DNA of 64,000 nt, taken from Phenylobacterium aquaticum (GTDB taxonomy: Bacteria; Pseudomonadota; Alphaproteobacteria; Caulobacterales; Caulobacteraceae). The stretch covers positions 1 to 64,000 of the forward strand of contig CANCJJ010000007.1 of assembly GCA_947378305.1 (NCBI GenBank). The letters run 5' to 3'. The notes beneath the pieces are model-generated. The model did no database searches. It was given only the letters and a program-made list of their open reading frames with translations, and had not been told where the DNA came from. This document shows, in pieces, positions 1 to 8,368 of the stretch; positions within the stretch are counted from its first letter, which is position 1; each line of letters opens with the position of its first letter. Both the position numbers and the translations under genes were made by a program.

Positions 1-4
1 AAAA

Positions 5-81
5 TGGTCGGAGTGGCAGGATTTGAACCTGCGACCCCCGCGTCCCGAACGCGGTGCTCTACCAGACTGAGCCACACTCCG
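5..81 (-). tRNA. tRNA-Pro (anticodon CGG)
   Basis: A 77-nt cloverleaf reads on the minus strand. The 7-bp acceptor stem CGGAGTG/CACTCCG is followed by discriminator A and an encoded CCA (plus-strand tgg at 5-7). The anticodon stem CCGCG/CGCGG closes the loop TTCGGGA, giving anticodon CGG, which decodes CCG. The T-arm contains GGTTCAAATCC. A T-run (plus-strand aaaa, 1-4) directly follows the 3' end and may act in termination. Confidence 0.95.
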
Positions 82-221
82 ACTATCCGCGCCTCGGCTC
101 GGAAGCGCGCTTATAGAGGATGCGCTTCTTGCCCGCAAGCGACCGACGAGACGTTGCATCTGTGCCGTCCTTGCGCTATCCCGACGCCCTTGCGCGGAGC
201 TTGCTCCGTCGCAGTTCCTGC

Positions 222-295
222 TGGGGAATGGTGTAATGGTAACACAGCGGTTTTTGGTACCGTCGTTCTAGGTTCGAGTCCTAGTTCCCCAGCCA
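222..295 (+). tRNA. tRNA-Gln (anticodon TTG)
   Basis: A 74-nt cloverleaf. The acceptor stem is TGGGGAA/TTCCCCA, discriminator G, encoded CCA at 293-295. The anticodon stem GCGGT/ACCGT closes the loop TTTTGGT, so the anticodon is TTG (Gln, CAA codons). The T-arm has GGTTCGAGTCC. It diverges from the neighbouring tRNA-Pro, and a pyrimidine-rich T-run (299-305) follows the 3' end. Confidence 0.95.
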
Positions 296-313
296 CTTCT
301 TTTTCCTGTGATA

Positions 314-1570
314 TCAAAGCACAAACATGGCCAGTCCTGCCAGGGCCATGACGGCCGTAGCGGCCCAGCCCACGATTTTGAGCCCCCTTGGCGCGACAAA
401 GGCCCCCAACTGTCGGCGACTCGACACCACGATCATGGTGGCAATCATCAGTGGGACGGCGATCAGTCCGTTCAGGACAGCGCTCCAGAACAAAGCCTTG
501 ATGGGGTCAATCGGCAGGAACAGCATGAGCAGCCCCAGTCCAAAGGCCAGGGCAATGACGCCATAGAAGGCCTTGGCCTGGGCGGGCTTTTTCTCAAGGC
601 CCACCGGCCAGCCGCGCAGCTCGCCTATGGCATAGGCGGCTGACCCCGCGAGCACGGGCAGGGCCAGCAGACCCGTGCCGATGATCCCCAGGCTGAAGAG
701 CAGGAAGGCGAACTCGCCTGCAATCGGCCGCAGGGCCTGGGCCGCCTCGGCAGAGGTGGTGATGTTGGTAATCCCGGACTTATGCAGGGTGACCGCCGTC
801 GTCAGGATAATGAAAAAGGCAATCAGGTTTGAAAAGGCCATGCCGACATAGGTATCGAGGCTGAGGCGGCTGAGTTCGCGGGGGGCATTTTCCGGATGGG
901 CGAGCAGGGAGCCTGCCCCCTCCAGCTCTTCGTCCTCGACCTCCTCGGCGCTCTGCCAAAAGAACAGGTAGGGGCTGATGGTCGTGCCGAAGACAGCGAC
1001 CACCGTGGTGAAGGCACCCTGGCTCCAGGTCACACTTGGCCAGACCGTACCGCGCAGGACGTCCGCCCAGTTGATCTGGACGGTAAACAGAACGCCGACA
1101 TAGGCAAACAGGGCCAGGGTCAGCCACTTCAGGACGTGCACATAGCGGTGGTAGGGCGTGAAGACCTGCAGGAGGAGGGAGGCTATGGCAAAGGCTAGGG
1201 CGAACAAGGTTCCGCTACCGCCGGTCACCAGTCTGGCTGCAGCGCCCATTGCGGCGATGTCTGCCCCGATATTGACGGTGTTTGCGACGAACAGCAGCAG
1301 CACAATCATATGGACCAGCCAGCGCGGCAGGATGCCGGCCATATTGGCGGCCAGTCCCTTTCCGGTCACCCGGCCAATCCGGGCACAGATGGCCTGAATG
1401 GCGGCCATGAGGGGAAAGGTCAGGACCACGGTCCAGAGCATGTTGACGCCAAACCGAGCGCCCGCCTGGGAATAGGTCGCGATCCCGCTAGGATCGTCAT
1501 CCGCCGCCCCGGTGATCAGTCCCGGCCCCAATCGCTTGAACCAGGAAGGACGAGGGGGCGCAGGCTTCAT
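314..1570 (-). CDS. NRAMP-family divalent metal transporter, non-canonical motifs
   Basis: Predicted inner-membrane metal importer of the NRAMP superfamily, 418 aa, close to the family's usual length, with about eleven hydrophobic segments after a short basic N-terminus. The first-helix metal-site motif reads DPSG (residues 26-29, within DDDPSGIATYSQAG) where classical Mn/Fe importers have DPGN. The sixth-helix region reads GTTISPYLFFWQ and lacks the classical MPH methionine motif. Family membership is well supported; the metal is not, because both selectivity motifs deviate. It starts 17 bp after the stop of the TPR-oxygenase gene in the same direction, so co-transcription with the two upstream iron-enzyme genes is likely. 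Confidence 0.85.
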   Translation of the reverse strand: MKPAPPRPSWFKRLGPGLITGAADDDPSGIATYSQAGARFGVNMLWTVVLTFPLMAAIQAICARIGRVTGKGLAANMAGILPRWLVHMIVLLLFVANTVNIGADIAAMGAAARLVTGGSGTLFALAFAIASLLLQVFTPYHRYVHVLKWLTLALFAYVGVLFTVQINWADVLRGTVWPSVTWSQGAFTTVVAVFGTTISPYLFFWQSAEEVEDEELEGAGSLLAHPENAPRELSRLSLDTYVGMAFSNLIAFFIILTTAVTLHKSGITNITTSAEAAQALRPIAGEFAFLLFSLGIIGTGLLALPVLAGSAAYAIGELRGWPVGLEKKPAQAKAFYGVIALAFGLGLLMLFLPIDPIKALFWSAVLNGLIAVPLMIATMIVVSSRRQLGAFVAPRGLKIVGWAATAVMALAGLAMFVL

Positions 1571-1587
1571 GTCGTCATCTCGCGGGC

Positions 1588-3084
1588 CTAGATGGGAACA
1601 ATGTCGAAGGCGATGCTCATGCGCGGCTCATCCGTGTGGAAGGGGACGGTGCCGTGCCACATATAGGACGGAAACAGGGCCAGACGACCCGGCTGGGGGC
1701 GAACATGGTGGTCGGGAGCCAGTGGCGGATCGGTGCGGAAGGGCGGCTGGCCAAACCGGAGCCAGCCCTGCCGGTCTGGGTGATCCAGCGCCGTTGTGGG
1801 TGTCTCCACATAGAAGGCTGAGGAAATCCAGCCTTCGGGATGAAAGTGGTCCTGATGGAAGCCGCCGGGGCGCAGGCGAACGGACCAGGCCCCCTGGATG
1901 CGATAGTCGCCAGTATTCCGCCGCCTGTGGGCATCAGGCCCCTTGCCGAGCCGGGCCATGTGCGCGCGGACCGGGGCATCTATGGCCTTGAAGAAGGCCT
2001 GCAGGACGGGATCGCTTGAGCCGGTGAGGTTCTGCAAGGTCTGGGCACCGCCCCGAACCGACTGGTTATAGGGATGCTGCTGATAGGTGTGCAGCCGACG
2101 CAGGGTTTCGGCCAGGTCGGCGAGATAGGCCTCCAGGCTTGGCCAGTTGGCGGGCGTTTCGATGTCGTGGGTGCTGACCATGTGGTCATAGTCGCACAGG
2201 GTGGCGTAGAGAGGGTCCTGGACGGCCCGGGCGGCCGTCGCCGCCCATCCGAGCAGGGACTGGTCAGTCGGGGCCTCCTTGAGCCCCTGAAGCGCCTTTT
2301 CGAGGGCGAGGTCGGGCTGGCCCTTGGCCAGGTGGATGATGGCCATCTGGGTCAGGATATTGGCGGCCTTCGGGGCCAGGACCTCGGCGGACCGGGCCAG
2401 AGCCTCGGCCTCGGCGAGACGTCCCCGGGTCAGGGCAGACTGGGCCGCAGCCAGCACGACCGGAATGTCGCGTGGAAGTTTTTCGGCAGCCTTCAGAAGC
2501 AGGTCCGTGGCCATTTCGCCCTGACCGGCGGTCTCATAAAGCTGGGCCTTGGCGATAAGGGGTTCACCCGGTGCCGCCCCCGCATGGAAGGCGGTGTCCA
2601 TGGCCGCCTGGGCGAGATTGAGGTCCCCCCGGCGCATCCAGACGAGGTTGGCATATTCCGTGGTCAATCGCACATCGGCTGGCGCTCGCCTGCGCGCCTC
2701 CACATAGGCCTGCTCAGCCTTCTCGTGGTCTCCGAGGGTCATGAGTATGCGCGCCATGACGCCCCAGCTTTCCGGGCCATCAAGTCCCAGTGCCACGCCA
2801 CGGTTCATGGCCTCAAGGGCCGCCTCGCCACGGCCCATGTCATCGAGGGTGGCCGCAAGATTGTGCCAGGCCACGCCGCTTTTCGGAAACCGACCTGCGG
2901 CGATCTGGTCGACCGCCAGGGCTTCCGGAAGCCGGTGCAGCAGTTTCAGGACCTGGGAATGGGTCGCGAGGGTCAGGTGATCTGCCCTGGGCTCGGCGGC
3001 CAGTCGCATGGAGATCAGCAGGGCGTCATCCAGAGCCCCCTTTTCGAGCAGGGTAATGGCACGGTTCAGTTCAGCCTGGGACAT
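1588..3084 (-). CDS. TPR protein with C-terminal putative 2OG-Fe(II) oxygenase domain
   Basis: 498 aa. Roughly residues 1-290 are helical TPR-like repeats (for example AWHNLAATLDDMGRGEAALE and similar A/L-rich pairs). The C-terminal third resembles the bacterial 2OG-Fe(II) oxygenase family with a double-stranded beta helix: candidate iron ligands H413/H415 in HFHPEGWISSAFYVE, a distal His near 477 in SYMWHGTVPF, and R488 in EPRMSIAFD, which would bind 2-oxoglutarate. The reaction and substrate are unknown; the TPR part suggests a protein or peptide target. It begins 6 bp after the stop of the upstream TPR-hydroxylase gene, so the two are almost certainly co-expressed. No signal peptide is seen, so it is probably cytoplasmic. 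Confidence 0.8.
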   Translation of the reverse strand: MSQAELNRAITLLEKGALDDALLISMRLAAEPRADHLTLATHSQVLKLLHRLPEALAVDQIAAGRFPKSGVAWHNLAATLDDMGRGEAALEAMNRGVALGLDGPESWGVMARILMTLGDHEKAEQAYVEARRRAPADVRLTTEYANLVWMRRGDLNLAQAAMDTAFHAGAAPGEPLIAKAQLYETAGQGEMATDLLLKAAEKLPRDIPVVLAAAQSALTRGRLAEAEALARSAEVLAPKAANILTQMAIIHLAKGQPDLALEKALQGLKEAPTDQSLLGWAATAARAVQDPLYATLCDYDHMVSTHDIETPANWPSLEAYLADLAETLRRLHTYQQHPYNQSVRGGAQTLQNLTGSSDPVLQAFFKAIDAPVRAHMARLGKGPDAHRRRNTGDYRIQGAWSVRLRPGGFHQDHFHPEGWISSAFYVETPTTALDHPDRQGWLRFGQPPFRTDPPLAPDHHVRPQPGRLALFPSYMWHGTVPFHTDEPRMSIAFDIVPI

Positions 3085-3090
3085 GGGTCT

Positions 3091-4245
3091 TCACGATCCG
3101 CTGTAAAACTCGCTCCGGGCGAGCATGAGGGTTGAGACAAGGTCCCGTTCTTCTTCATTTAGATAGGGGTTCCAGACGTCCAGGATCATGATCACGCGCA
3201 AGGCGTCGGCATCATTCCAGGCTTCATGTTCAATCGTGTCATCGAAGACCCAGGCCTCGCCCATCTTCCAGGTCCGCTCCTCATTGCCGACCCGGAACCG
3301 CGCCGGACCGGGCAGGATCAGGGGCAGATGCACCAGAAGCCGGACGTTTGTTGATCCCGTATGGGGCGGAATATGGGTGTGGGCGTCCAGGGCGGAGAAC
3401 ACGACGGTCGGGGCAAAGCCCGGCTGGCGCGACAGGGGCAGACTGTCCAGCAGGGCCGCCGTTCCGGGGCACTGGGCACAGGCCTCCGCCTGGCGGGTAC
3501 CGTCCTTCCAGAGGAAGTAGGAACTCCAGCGCGGGGAGTGGTTGAGCTCCTCCCACTGGTTGACCGGTGCGCCGGGGGGATAGGCGATATAGGGAGCAAA
3601 TGACGACTTCTGGACCTCAAGGGCGGCCTCAAGTTCGGCGCGGATCATGTCCGTTGCGGCTTCGAGCCGCGGCAGCCAGGGAAACAGGGTCCGGTCAAAA
3701 AATGGAATGGCCGGCAGCCGGGGATAGGTCAGCAAGATCCCGTCGGAGACATAGGGCTTGGTCTTGCCGGCAAAAATCTGGCGACCCTCTTCAAAGCGTG
3801 CCCGGACGGCGGGGTCTGTCAGGTGCCTGGCCCTGGCGGTTCTGGAGACCAGATAGGCCTCCAGGGCGTCGGTGGTGTCGGCAATGACCTGGCGGGCATG
3901 GTCAATGGGGGCCTGCAAATAGGCGGGCACCGGGTCTGGGACGATTTGCAGGGCATTGGTGTAGATCTGGGCGGCCCGGCGCGGTCCATCCCGGCGTTCC
4001 ACCAAAGAGCCCTTCGAGAGCAGGGCGATGAAATGATAGGGCTCGATCGCCAGGGCCTGGTCGAGGGTTGCAATCGCCCCGTCCAGATTGCCGACCAGCC
4101 GCAGGGCCATGGCCTTCTGTAGCTTGACGTCGATGTCCATGGGCGCGTCGAGTTCGGCCTGTCGCAGCAGGGCCAGTGCGGTGGTCGTGTCCCGTTGAGC
4201 CAGGGCTCGCTGGACGTCGGCCAGGGGGGAAGGGTCCGGGGTCAT
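3091..4245 (-). CDS. TPR protein with aspartyl/asparaginyl beta-hydroxylase domain
   Basis: 384 aa. The N-terminus (about 1-115) has TPR-type helices (AMALRLVGNLDGAIATLDQA). The C-terminus carries the aspartyl/asparaginyl beta-hydroxylase signature: HTHIPPHTGSTNVRLLVHLP (first iron ligand H295), FDDTIEHEAWN (second ligand H340) and R350, which should hold 2-oxoglutarate. Family enzymes hydroxylate Asp/Asn side chains of proteins or peptides using Fe(II), O2 and 2OG; the target here is unknown. It is first in the run of three genes ending with the NRAMP-type transporter. A 75-bp gap separates it from the upstream outer-membrane-like gene, leaving room for its own promoter. Confidence 0.85.
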   Translation of the reverse strand: MTPDPSPLADVQRALAQRDTTTALALLRQAELDAPMDIDVKLQKAMALRLVGNLDGAIATLDQALAIEPYHFIALLSKGSLVERRDGPRRAAQIYTNALQIVPDPVPAYLQAPIDHARQVIADTTDALEAYLVSRTARARHLTDPAVRARFEEGRQIFAGKTKPYVSDGILLTYPRLPAIPFFDRTLFPWLPRLEAATDMIRAELEAALEVQKSSFAPYIAYPPGAPVNQWEELNHSPRWSSYFLWKDGTRQAEACAQCPGTAALLDSLPLSRQPGFAPTVVFSALDAHTHIPPHTGSTNVRLLVHLPLILPGPARFRVGNEERTWKMGEAWVFDDTIEHEAWNDADALRVIMILDVWNPYLNEEERDLVSTLMLARSEFYSGS

Positions 4246-4320
4246 GCAATCTGCCCTAAATCAGGAATTGCCAAGATAGCCTGATCCGCCCCGGTCCCGC
4301 CAGTCTGCGTCCGCCAGAGC

Positions 4321-5535
4321 CTATCCGATCTTCAGGCGCAGAAAGACCATTTGCGAGGTGGGGCTGCCATAGCTGGCGGAAAGGGGCTGGCGAATGTCAT
4401 AGCCCGACACCAGGGCTCCCACACCCAGTTTCAGGTGATCTGCGATCGGCGTGTCATAGATCACGCCAGCGGAAAGTTTCGCCACGGGCACGATGTCCCC
4501 ATGGTGCCCACCCAGTTCTGCCTGCTCCACCCGCTCGGCCCGGGCAAAATAGGTCCAGTGGTCATCGGGCAGAAAGGCCGTTTCCGCCAGGCCTGCCCAG
4601 ACCGCGTCGCCGGGCACCATGTCCTTGCGCCCGACCGCCAGGGTGGAGGCCCAGGTTCCACCGGTCTGAAGCCTGCGGGTATAGAGGGCACTGGCCGTAA
4701 AGCGTTGCTGGTCGATATCCGCCTCCAGGGCCTCGGGGCTCTTGATCCAGGCCCAGCTGGATTGCAGGGCCCAGGACCGGTTGGGGTTCCACGAAACCCG
4801 CAAGGACCTGCTGTCGAGGGCTCCTGTCTCGATGTCATAGCGTTTCTGATCCGGTTCGCGACCCCGGAAGGCGGAGGCCTCGACCTTCCAGGCATCCTGC
4901 ACCCAGCCCGCCGTCACAACGCCAAAGGTAATGTGGGTCGAGTCGAGCCAGTGGTGGCTGATGGGGGCCTCGGGACTGTCCAGGGTGGATGTCCGGTGCA
5001 TGAAGGCGGGGGGACCAAAGGCCGGTTCCCCGGGCAGACCGCCATAGACAAACAGGCTGGATCTCTTGCCCACCGAAAGGCTGTAGGTGGCGGCCAGTTC
5101 CATGAAGAGGTCGTGGGGATGCTGGCGATCCACGAGCAGGGTCTTGCCGTCGGCAGTTTCGCCACTGGCCAGGAGCAGGGGATAGCCGGACTTCCCCATC
5201 TGGGGATCGGGGCTGATCATGGCCTTCAAGCCGAGTGTGCCTGGCCCCAGAGACCTTTGCGCCATGAGCATGCCCATGCCGGTGAGATAGGTGCCGCTTC
5301 CCCCGCGCGGCCCGCCCTGTCGATCATAGGTCAGGTTCAGCAGGCCATGGGTCATGGTCATCCAGGTCTGACCCATGGTGTGAATCCCGGAATGGGGACT
5401 GAGGTCGGGTTGCCAGGAGGTCCCGGAGCCATCACGGGCGGAGGTATAGTCCCCCAGGGCGCTCGGCATGCCCTGGGCCGCCGCCTGGGTGGCCAGGGCG
5501 GCCAGCATGGCGGGAATTAGGCCATAGCGGGTCAA
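4321..5535 (-). CDS. Exported protein, probable outer-membrane beta-barrel, function unknown
   Basis: 404 aa with a Sec-type signal peptide (hydrophobic stretch ending near AAAQG, residue 22). The mature part has many short alternating aromatic/hydrophobic segments and ends in a beta-like strand (QMVFLRLKIG), consistent with a barrel-like outer-membrane protein. A conserved-looking block LVDRQHPHDLFMELAATYS lies near the middle. I do not recognise a named family. Its ATG overlaps the stop of the upstream S9 peptidase by 4 bp (ATGA), so the two should be translationally coupled. An alternative is a periplasmic beta-rich protein. Confidence 0.6.
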   Translation of the reverse strand: MTRYGLIPAMLAALATQAAAQGMPSALGDYTSARDGSGTSWQPDLSPHSGIHTMGQTWMTMTHGLLNLTYDRQGGPRGGSGTYLTGMGMLMAQRSLGPGTLGLKAMISPDPQMGKSGYPLLLASGETADGKTLLVDRQHPHDLFMELAATYSLSVGKRSSLFVYGGLPGEPAFGPPAFMHRTSTLDSPEAPISHHWLDSTHITFGVVTAGWVQDAWKVEASAFRGREPDQKRYDIETGALDSRSLRVSWNPNRSWALQSSWAWIKSPEALEADIDQQRFTASALYTRRLQTGGTWASTLAVGRKDMVPGDAVWAGLAETAFLPDDHWTYFARAERVEQAELGGHHGDIVPVAKLSAGVIYDTPIADHLKLGVGALVSGYDIRQPLSASYGSPTSQMVFLRLKIG

Positions 5536-7715
5536 GCTGACGTCCAGCCGGACTCTATGGCCCAGATGGCAAAGGCATAATCCAGGGCGATCTCCTTCAG
5601 AAAATCAAATCGGCCAGAGGCTCCGCCATGGCCAGCCTCCATATTGATCTTGAGAAGCACGGGCTTGCCGCTCGTGGAGGCGGGCCGCAGTTTGGCCACC
5701 CATTTCTCAGGTTCCCAGTAGGTGACGCGGGGGTCGGAGAGCCCGCCTGTCGCCAGGATGGCAGGATAGGGCCGGGGGGCGACATTGTCGTAGGGGCTAT
5801 AGCTCGCGATATAGTCATAGGCGGCGGCGTCCTGGAGCGGATTGCCCCATTCCGGCCATTCCGGAGGCGTCAGCGGCAGGCTCGTATCGCTCATGGTGTT
5901 GATGACATCGACAAAGGGCACAGCGGCAATGATCCCGGCAAACAGGTCAGGCCGCATATTGGTGATCGCCCCCATCAGCAGGCCACCAGCGGAGCCCCCA
6001 TAGGCAACGGTATTGCCTGGCTTTCCGTAACCCGCGCCGTGCAGGTGCTCGGCACAGGCGATGAAGTCGGTGAAGGTGTTTTTCTTCTTGAATTTCCGCC
6101 CCTCCAGGAACCAGCTCCAACCCTTTTCCGATCCCCCTCGCGGACAGGCTGTCGCCCAGATCCAGCCCCGATCCACCAGACTGAGGTTGCGGATGGAAAA
6201 GCTGGGCTCCATGGGAATGCCGTAGGAGCCGTAGCCGTAGAGCAAGAGCGGGGCCGACCCATCCAGGGGTGTTCCCTTCTTCATTAGAACGAAAATCGGG
6301 ACGTCCGTTCCGTCCGAGGCCCGGGCGTTCAACCGGCGGGTCTCATACTGGGAGGGCTCGTGGCCGGAGGGCACTTCCTGGGTCTTGCGCAGGGTTCTGG
6401 CCCCCGTGGCCATGTCGTAGTCGATCCACTGCCGGGGCGTGGTCATGGAGGTGTAGACGAACCTCAATGTGCGGGTGTCGTACTCGAAGCCGCCTTCCAG
6501 ATTCAGGGCAAAGGCAGCCTCGTCAAAGGCAATGTCATGCTCCTGGCCATCCCGGCCCGTGATGACGATGCGGTTGAGGGCATCGACCTTTTCGAGACGG
6601 ACCAGATAGTCCTTGTAGATGGACGTGCCCACAATGAGGCGACCTGGCTGGTGGGGGCACCAGTCCTGCCAATGTGCCCGCCCGGGCGTGGCTTCCGGGG
6701 CCGTGACCAGTTTCCAGTCGACCGCGCCGTCGGCATTGGTGCGAATGACGAAGTGGTCATTCCAGTGATCGACCTCATAGCGCAGGCCGGACTCCCTGGA
6801 CTGGACAATCCTCGGTTTGGCCGTCGGATCTTCGGCGGGGATCAGCAGGACTTCGCTGGTCTCCTGATTGCCGCAGCTAATGGCAATGTACCGGTCGGAT
6901 GACAGGGTATCGACGCCAATGAAGAAGCCCTCGTCGGGTTCATCATAGATCAGCACATCATCTGCCGAGGTCCCCCGCACGGGGCGGCGGTAGATCTTGG
7001 AGGGTCGGCCATTGTCGTCGCGATAGGTCCAGAATAGCCAGGCGCTGTCTGGAGAGAAGCAGAAGTCCCCTGTCGAACTCTCGACGGGGCTGGCCAGCAC
7101 CTTGCCGGTCGCCAGGTCGCGGATGAAGATCTTGTAGACCTCAGACCCCTGGTTATCGACCGCCCAGGCATAGAGCTTGTGGTTTGGCGCATGTCGGGCG
7201 GCCCCCACTTCATAGAAGCCCTGACCCTGAGACTCCGCCTCCTCGTCCAGAAGGATTTCCTCCGGGCCGCCGTTGCGCGGTGTGCGGACATGGATGGGGT
7301 GCTGGGCTCCGGTCTGATAGCGCGAGGCATAGGCCCAGGGGCCGTCGGTCATGGGGACGGAGGCATCGTCCTGTTTGATGCGGCCCTTCATTTCCTCGAA
7401 GAGGGTGGTCTGCAAGGCCTCCGTCGGGGCCAGCATGGCCTTTGTATAGGCATTCTCAGCCAGCAAATGGTCGCGCACATCCGGCTTGATGAGGGACGGG
7501 TCCCGCAGGACCTTTTGCCAGTTGTCGTCCTTCATCCAGGCATAGTCATCGATCCGCGTCCGGCCCAGTTGAGTCTGTGTCTGGGGCACCTTCCGGGCAA
7601 CGGGGGCCATGGGGAGGGCTTTAGACCTGGATGCGGACATGGAATTCCCTGGCAGGAGGGCTGATGCGAGGCCCGAAAGAGCGGCGGCCTGGGTGAGAAA
7701 CTGGCGACGGTCCAT
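5532..7715 (-). CDS. ptrB: S9 family serine peptidase, oligopeptidase B-like, with Tat-like signal
   Basis: 727 aa, prolyl-oligopeptidase fold: beta-propeller (about 60-460) then alpha/beta hydrolase. The catalytic triad is visible as S575 in YGGSAGG, D661 in GGLSDPRV and H696 in EAGHGGASG. The block DRGWIWATACPRGGSEKGW is typical of oligopeptidase B, which cuts oligopeptides after basic residues. The N-terminus MDRRQFLTQAAALSGLASAL is a plausible twin-arginine signal, so this copy probably acts in the periplasm, unlike cytosolic E. coli PtrB. It is followed with a 4-bp overlap by an outer-membrane-like gene, which suggests an envelope peptide-processing role (inference). Confidence 0.85.
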   Translation of the reverse strand: MDRRQFLTQAAALSGLASALLPGNSMSASRSKALPMAPVARKVPQTQTQLGRTRIDDYAWMKDDNWQKVLRDPSLIKPDVRDHLLAENAYTKAMLAPTEALQTTLFEEMKGRIKQDDASVPMTDGPWAYASRYQTGAQHPIHVRTPRNGGPEEILLDEEAESQGQGFYEVGAARHAPNHKLYAWAVDNQGSEVYKIFIRDLATGKVLASPVESSTGDFCFSPDSAWLFWTYRDDNGRPSKIYRRPVRGTSADDVLIYDEPDEGFFIGVDTLSSDRYIAISCGNQETSEVLLIPAEDPTAKPRIVQSRESGLRYEVDHWNDHFVIRTNADGAVDWKLVTAPEATPGRAHWQDWCPHQPGRLIVGTSIYKDYLVRLEKVDALNRIVITGRDGQEHDIAFDEAAFALNLEGGFEYDTRTLRFVYTSMTTPRQWIDYDMATGARTLRKTQEVPSGHEPSQYETRRLNARASDGTDVPIFVLMKKGTPLDGSAPLLLYGYGSYGIPMEPSFSIRNLSLVDRGWIWATACPRGGSEKGWSWFLEGRKFKKKNTFTDFIACAEHLHGAGYGKPGNTVAYGGSAGGLLMGAITNMRPDLFAGIIAAVPFVDVINTMSDTSLPLTPPEWPEWGNPLQDAAAYDYIASYSPYDNVAPRPYPAILATGGLSDPRVTYWEPEKWVAKLRPASTSGKPVLLKINMEAGHGGASGRFDFLKEIALDYAFAIWAIESGWTSA

Positions 7716-7794
7716 CCGGAGCGGCTCCTGAAGGCAGAACTCACGCTGTGAGTGAGGGCGGACCAGATCACCGGTCCACCCCCCTTTAAGTCCC

Positions 7795-8244
7795 TTAAGC
7801 GCCGTAGAGGATCGACATGGTCTCTGCGATGCAGGCGGGCTTGGCTTCGCCTTCGATCTCGATGGTGCATTCGTTCTTGATCTGCATCCCGCCAGCCTTG
7901 GCCTCGACGCCGATCAGCTTCTGGCGCATGCGGACGCGCTTGCCGACCCGGACCATGTTGATGAAACGAACCTTGTCCGAGCCGTAATTGATGCCCCGGC
8001 TCACGCCCTTGACCGGCAACATGCCTGCGCCCAGGAAGGGAATCAGCGAGAGGGTCAGATAGCCGTGGGCGATGGGGCCGCCGATTTCACGGGTCGCGCG
8101 CTCAACATCGACGTGAATCCACTGATGGTCGCCGGTCGCTTCTGCAAATTGGTTGACGCGTTCCTGACTGATTTCGACCCAGTCCGAGACGCCAACTTCC
8201 TGACCGACCAGGCCAGGCAGATCCTTGAATTCTACGGGGTTCAT
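7795..8244 (-). CDS. MaoC/NodN-family hot-dog dehydratase
   Basis: 149 aa single hot-dog domain. The hydratase signature ATGDHQWIHVDVERA carries the catalytic Asp/His pair expected of (R)-specific enoyl-CoA hydratases; GGPIAHGYLTLSLIP is the second conserved block. Family members hydrate 2-enoyl-CoA to (R)-3-hydroxyacyl-CoA, linking beta-oxidation to other pathways; the substrate here is unknown. It is close in sequence style to NodN-type proteins. It is divergent from the prolyl-tRNA synthetase gene with about 124 bp between starts. Confidence 0.9.
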   Translation of the reverse strand: MNPVEFKDLPGLVGQEVGVSDWVEISQERVNQFAEATGDHQWIHVDVERATREIGGPIAHGYLTLSLIPFLGAGMLPVKGVSRGINYGSDKVRFINMVRVGKRVRMRQKLIGVEAKAGGMQIKNECTIEIEGEAKPACIAETMSILYGA

Positions 8245-8368
8245 GTCTTGCTCCCTTTAATGTTGCGACTTGAATGACTAGCGATAGCATCCGCCCGCAG
8301 GCTTGCAAGCAGGCTTTGCCAGACGACCGCTAGGCTCTATGGAAGACGGCCCACCCAGGAGACCTGTA

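Noticed and set aside
5..81. Functional link between the tRNA-Pro gene and the unusual ProRS gene at 8369
   Set aside because: They lie 8 kb apart on opposite strands with unrelated genes between; the proximity looks accidental.
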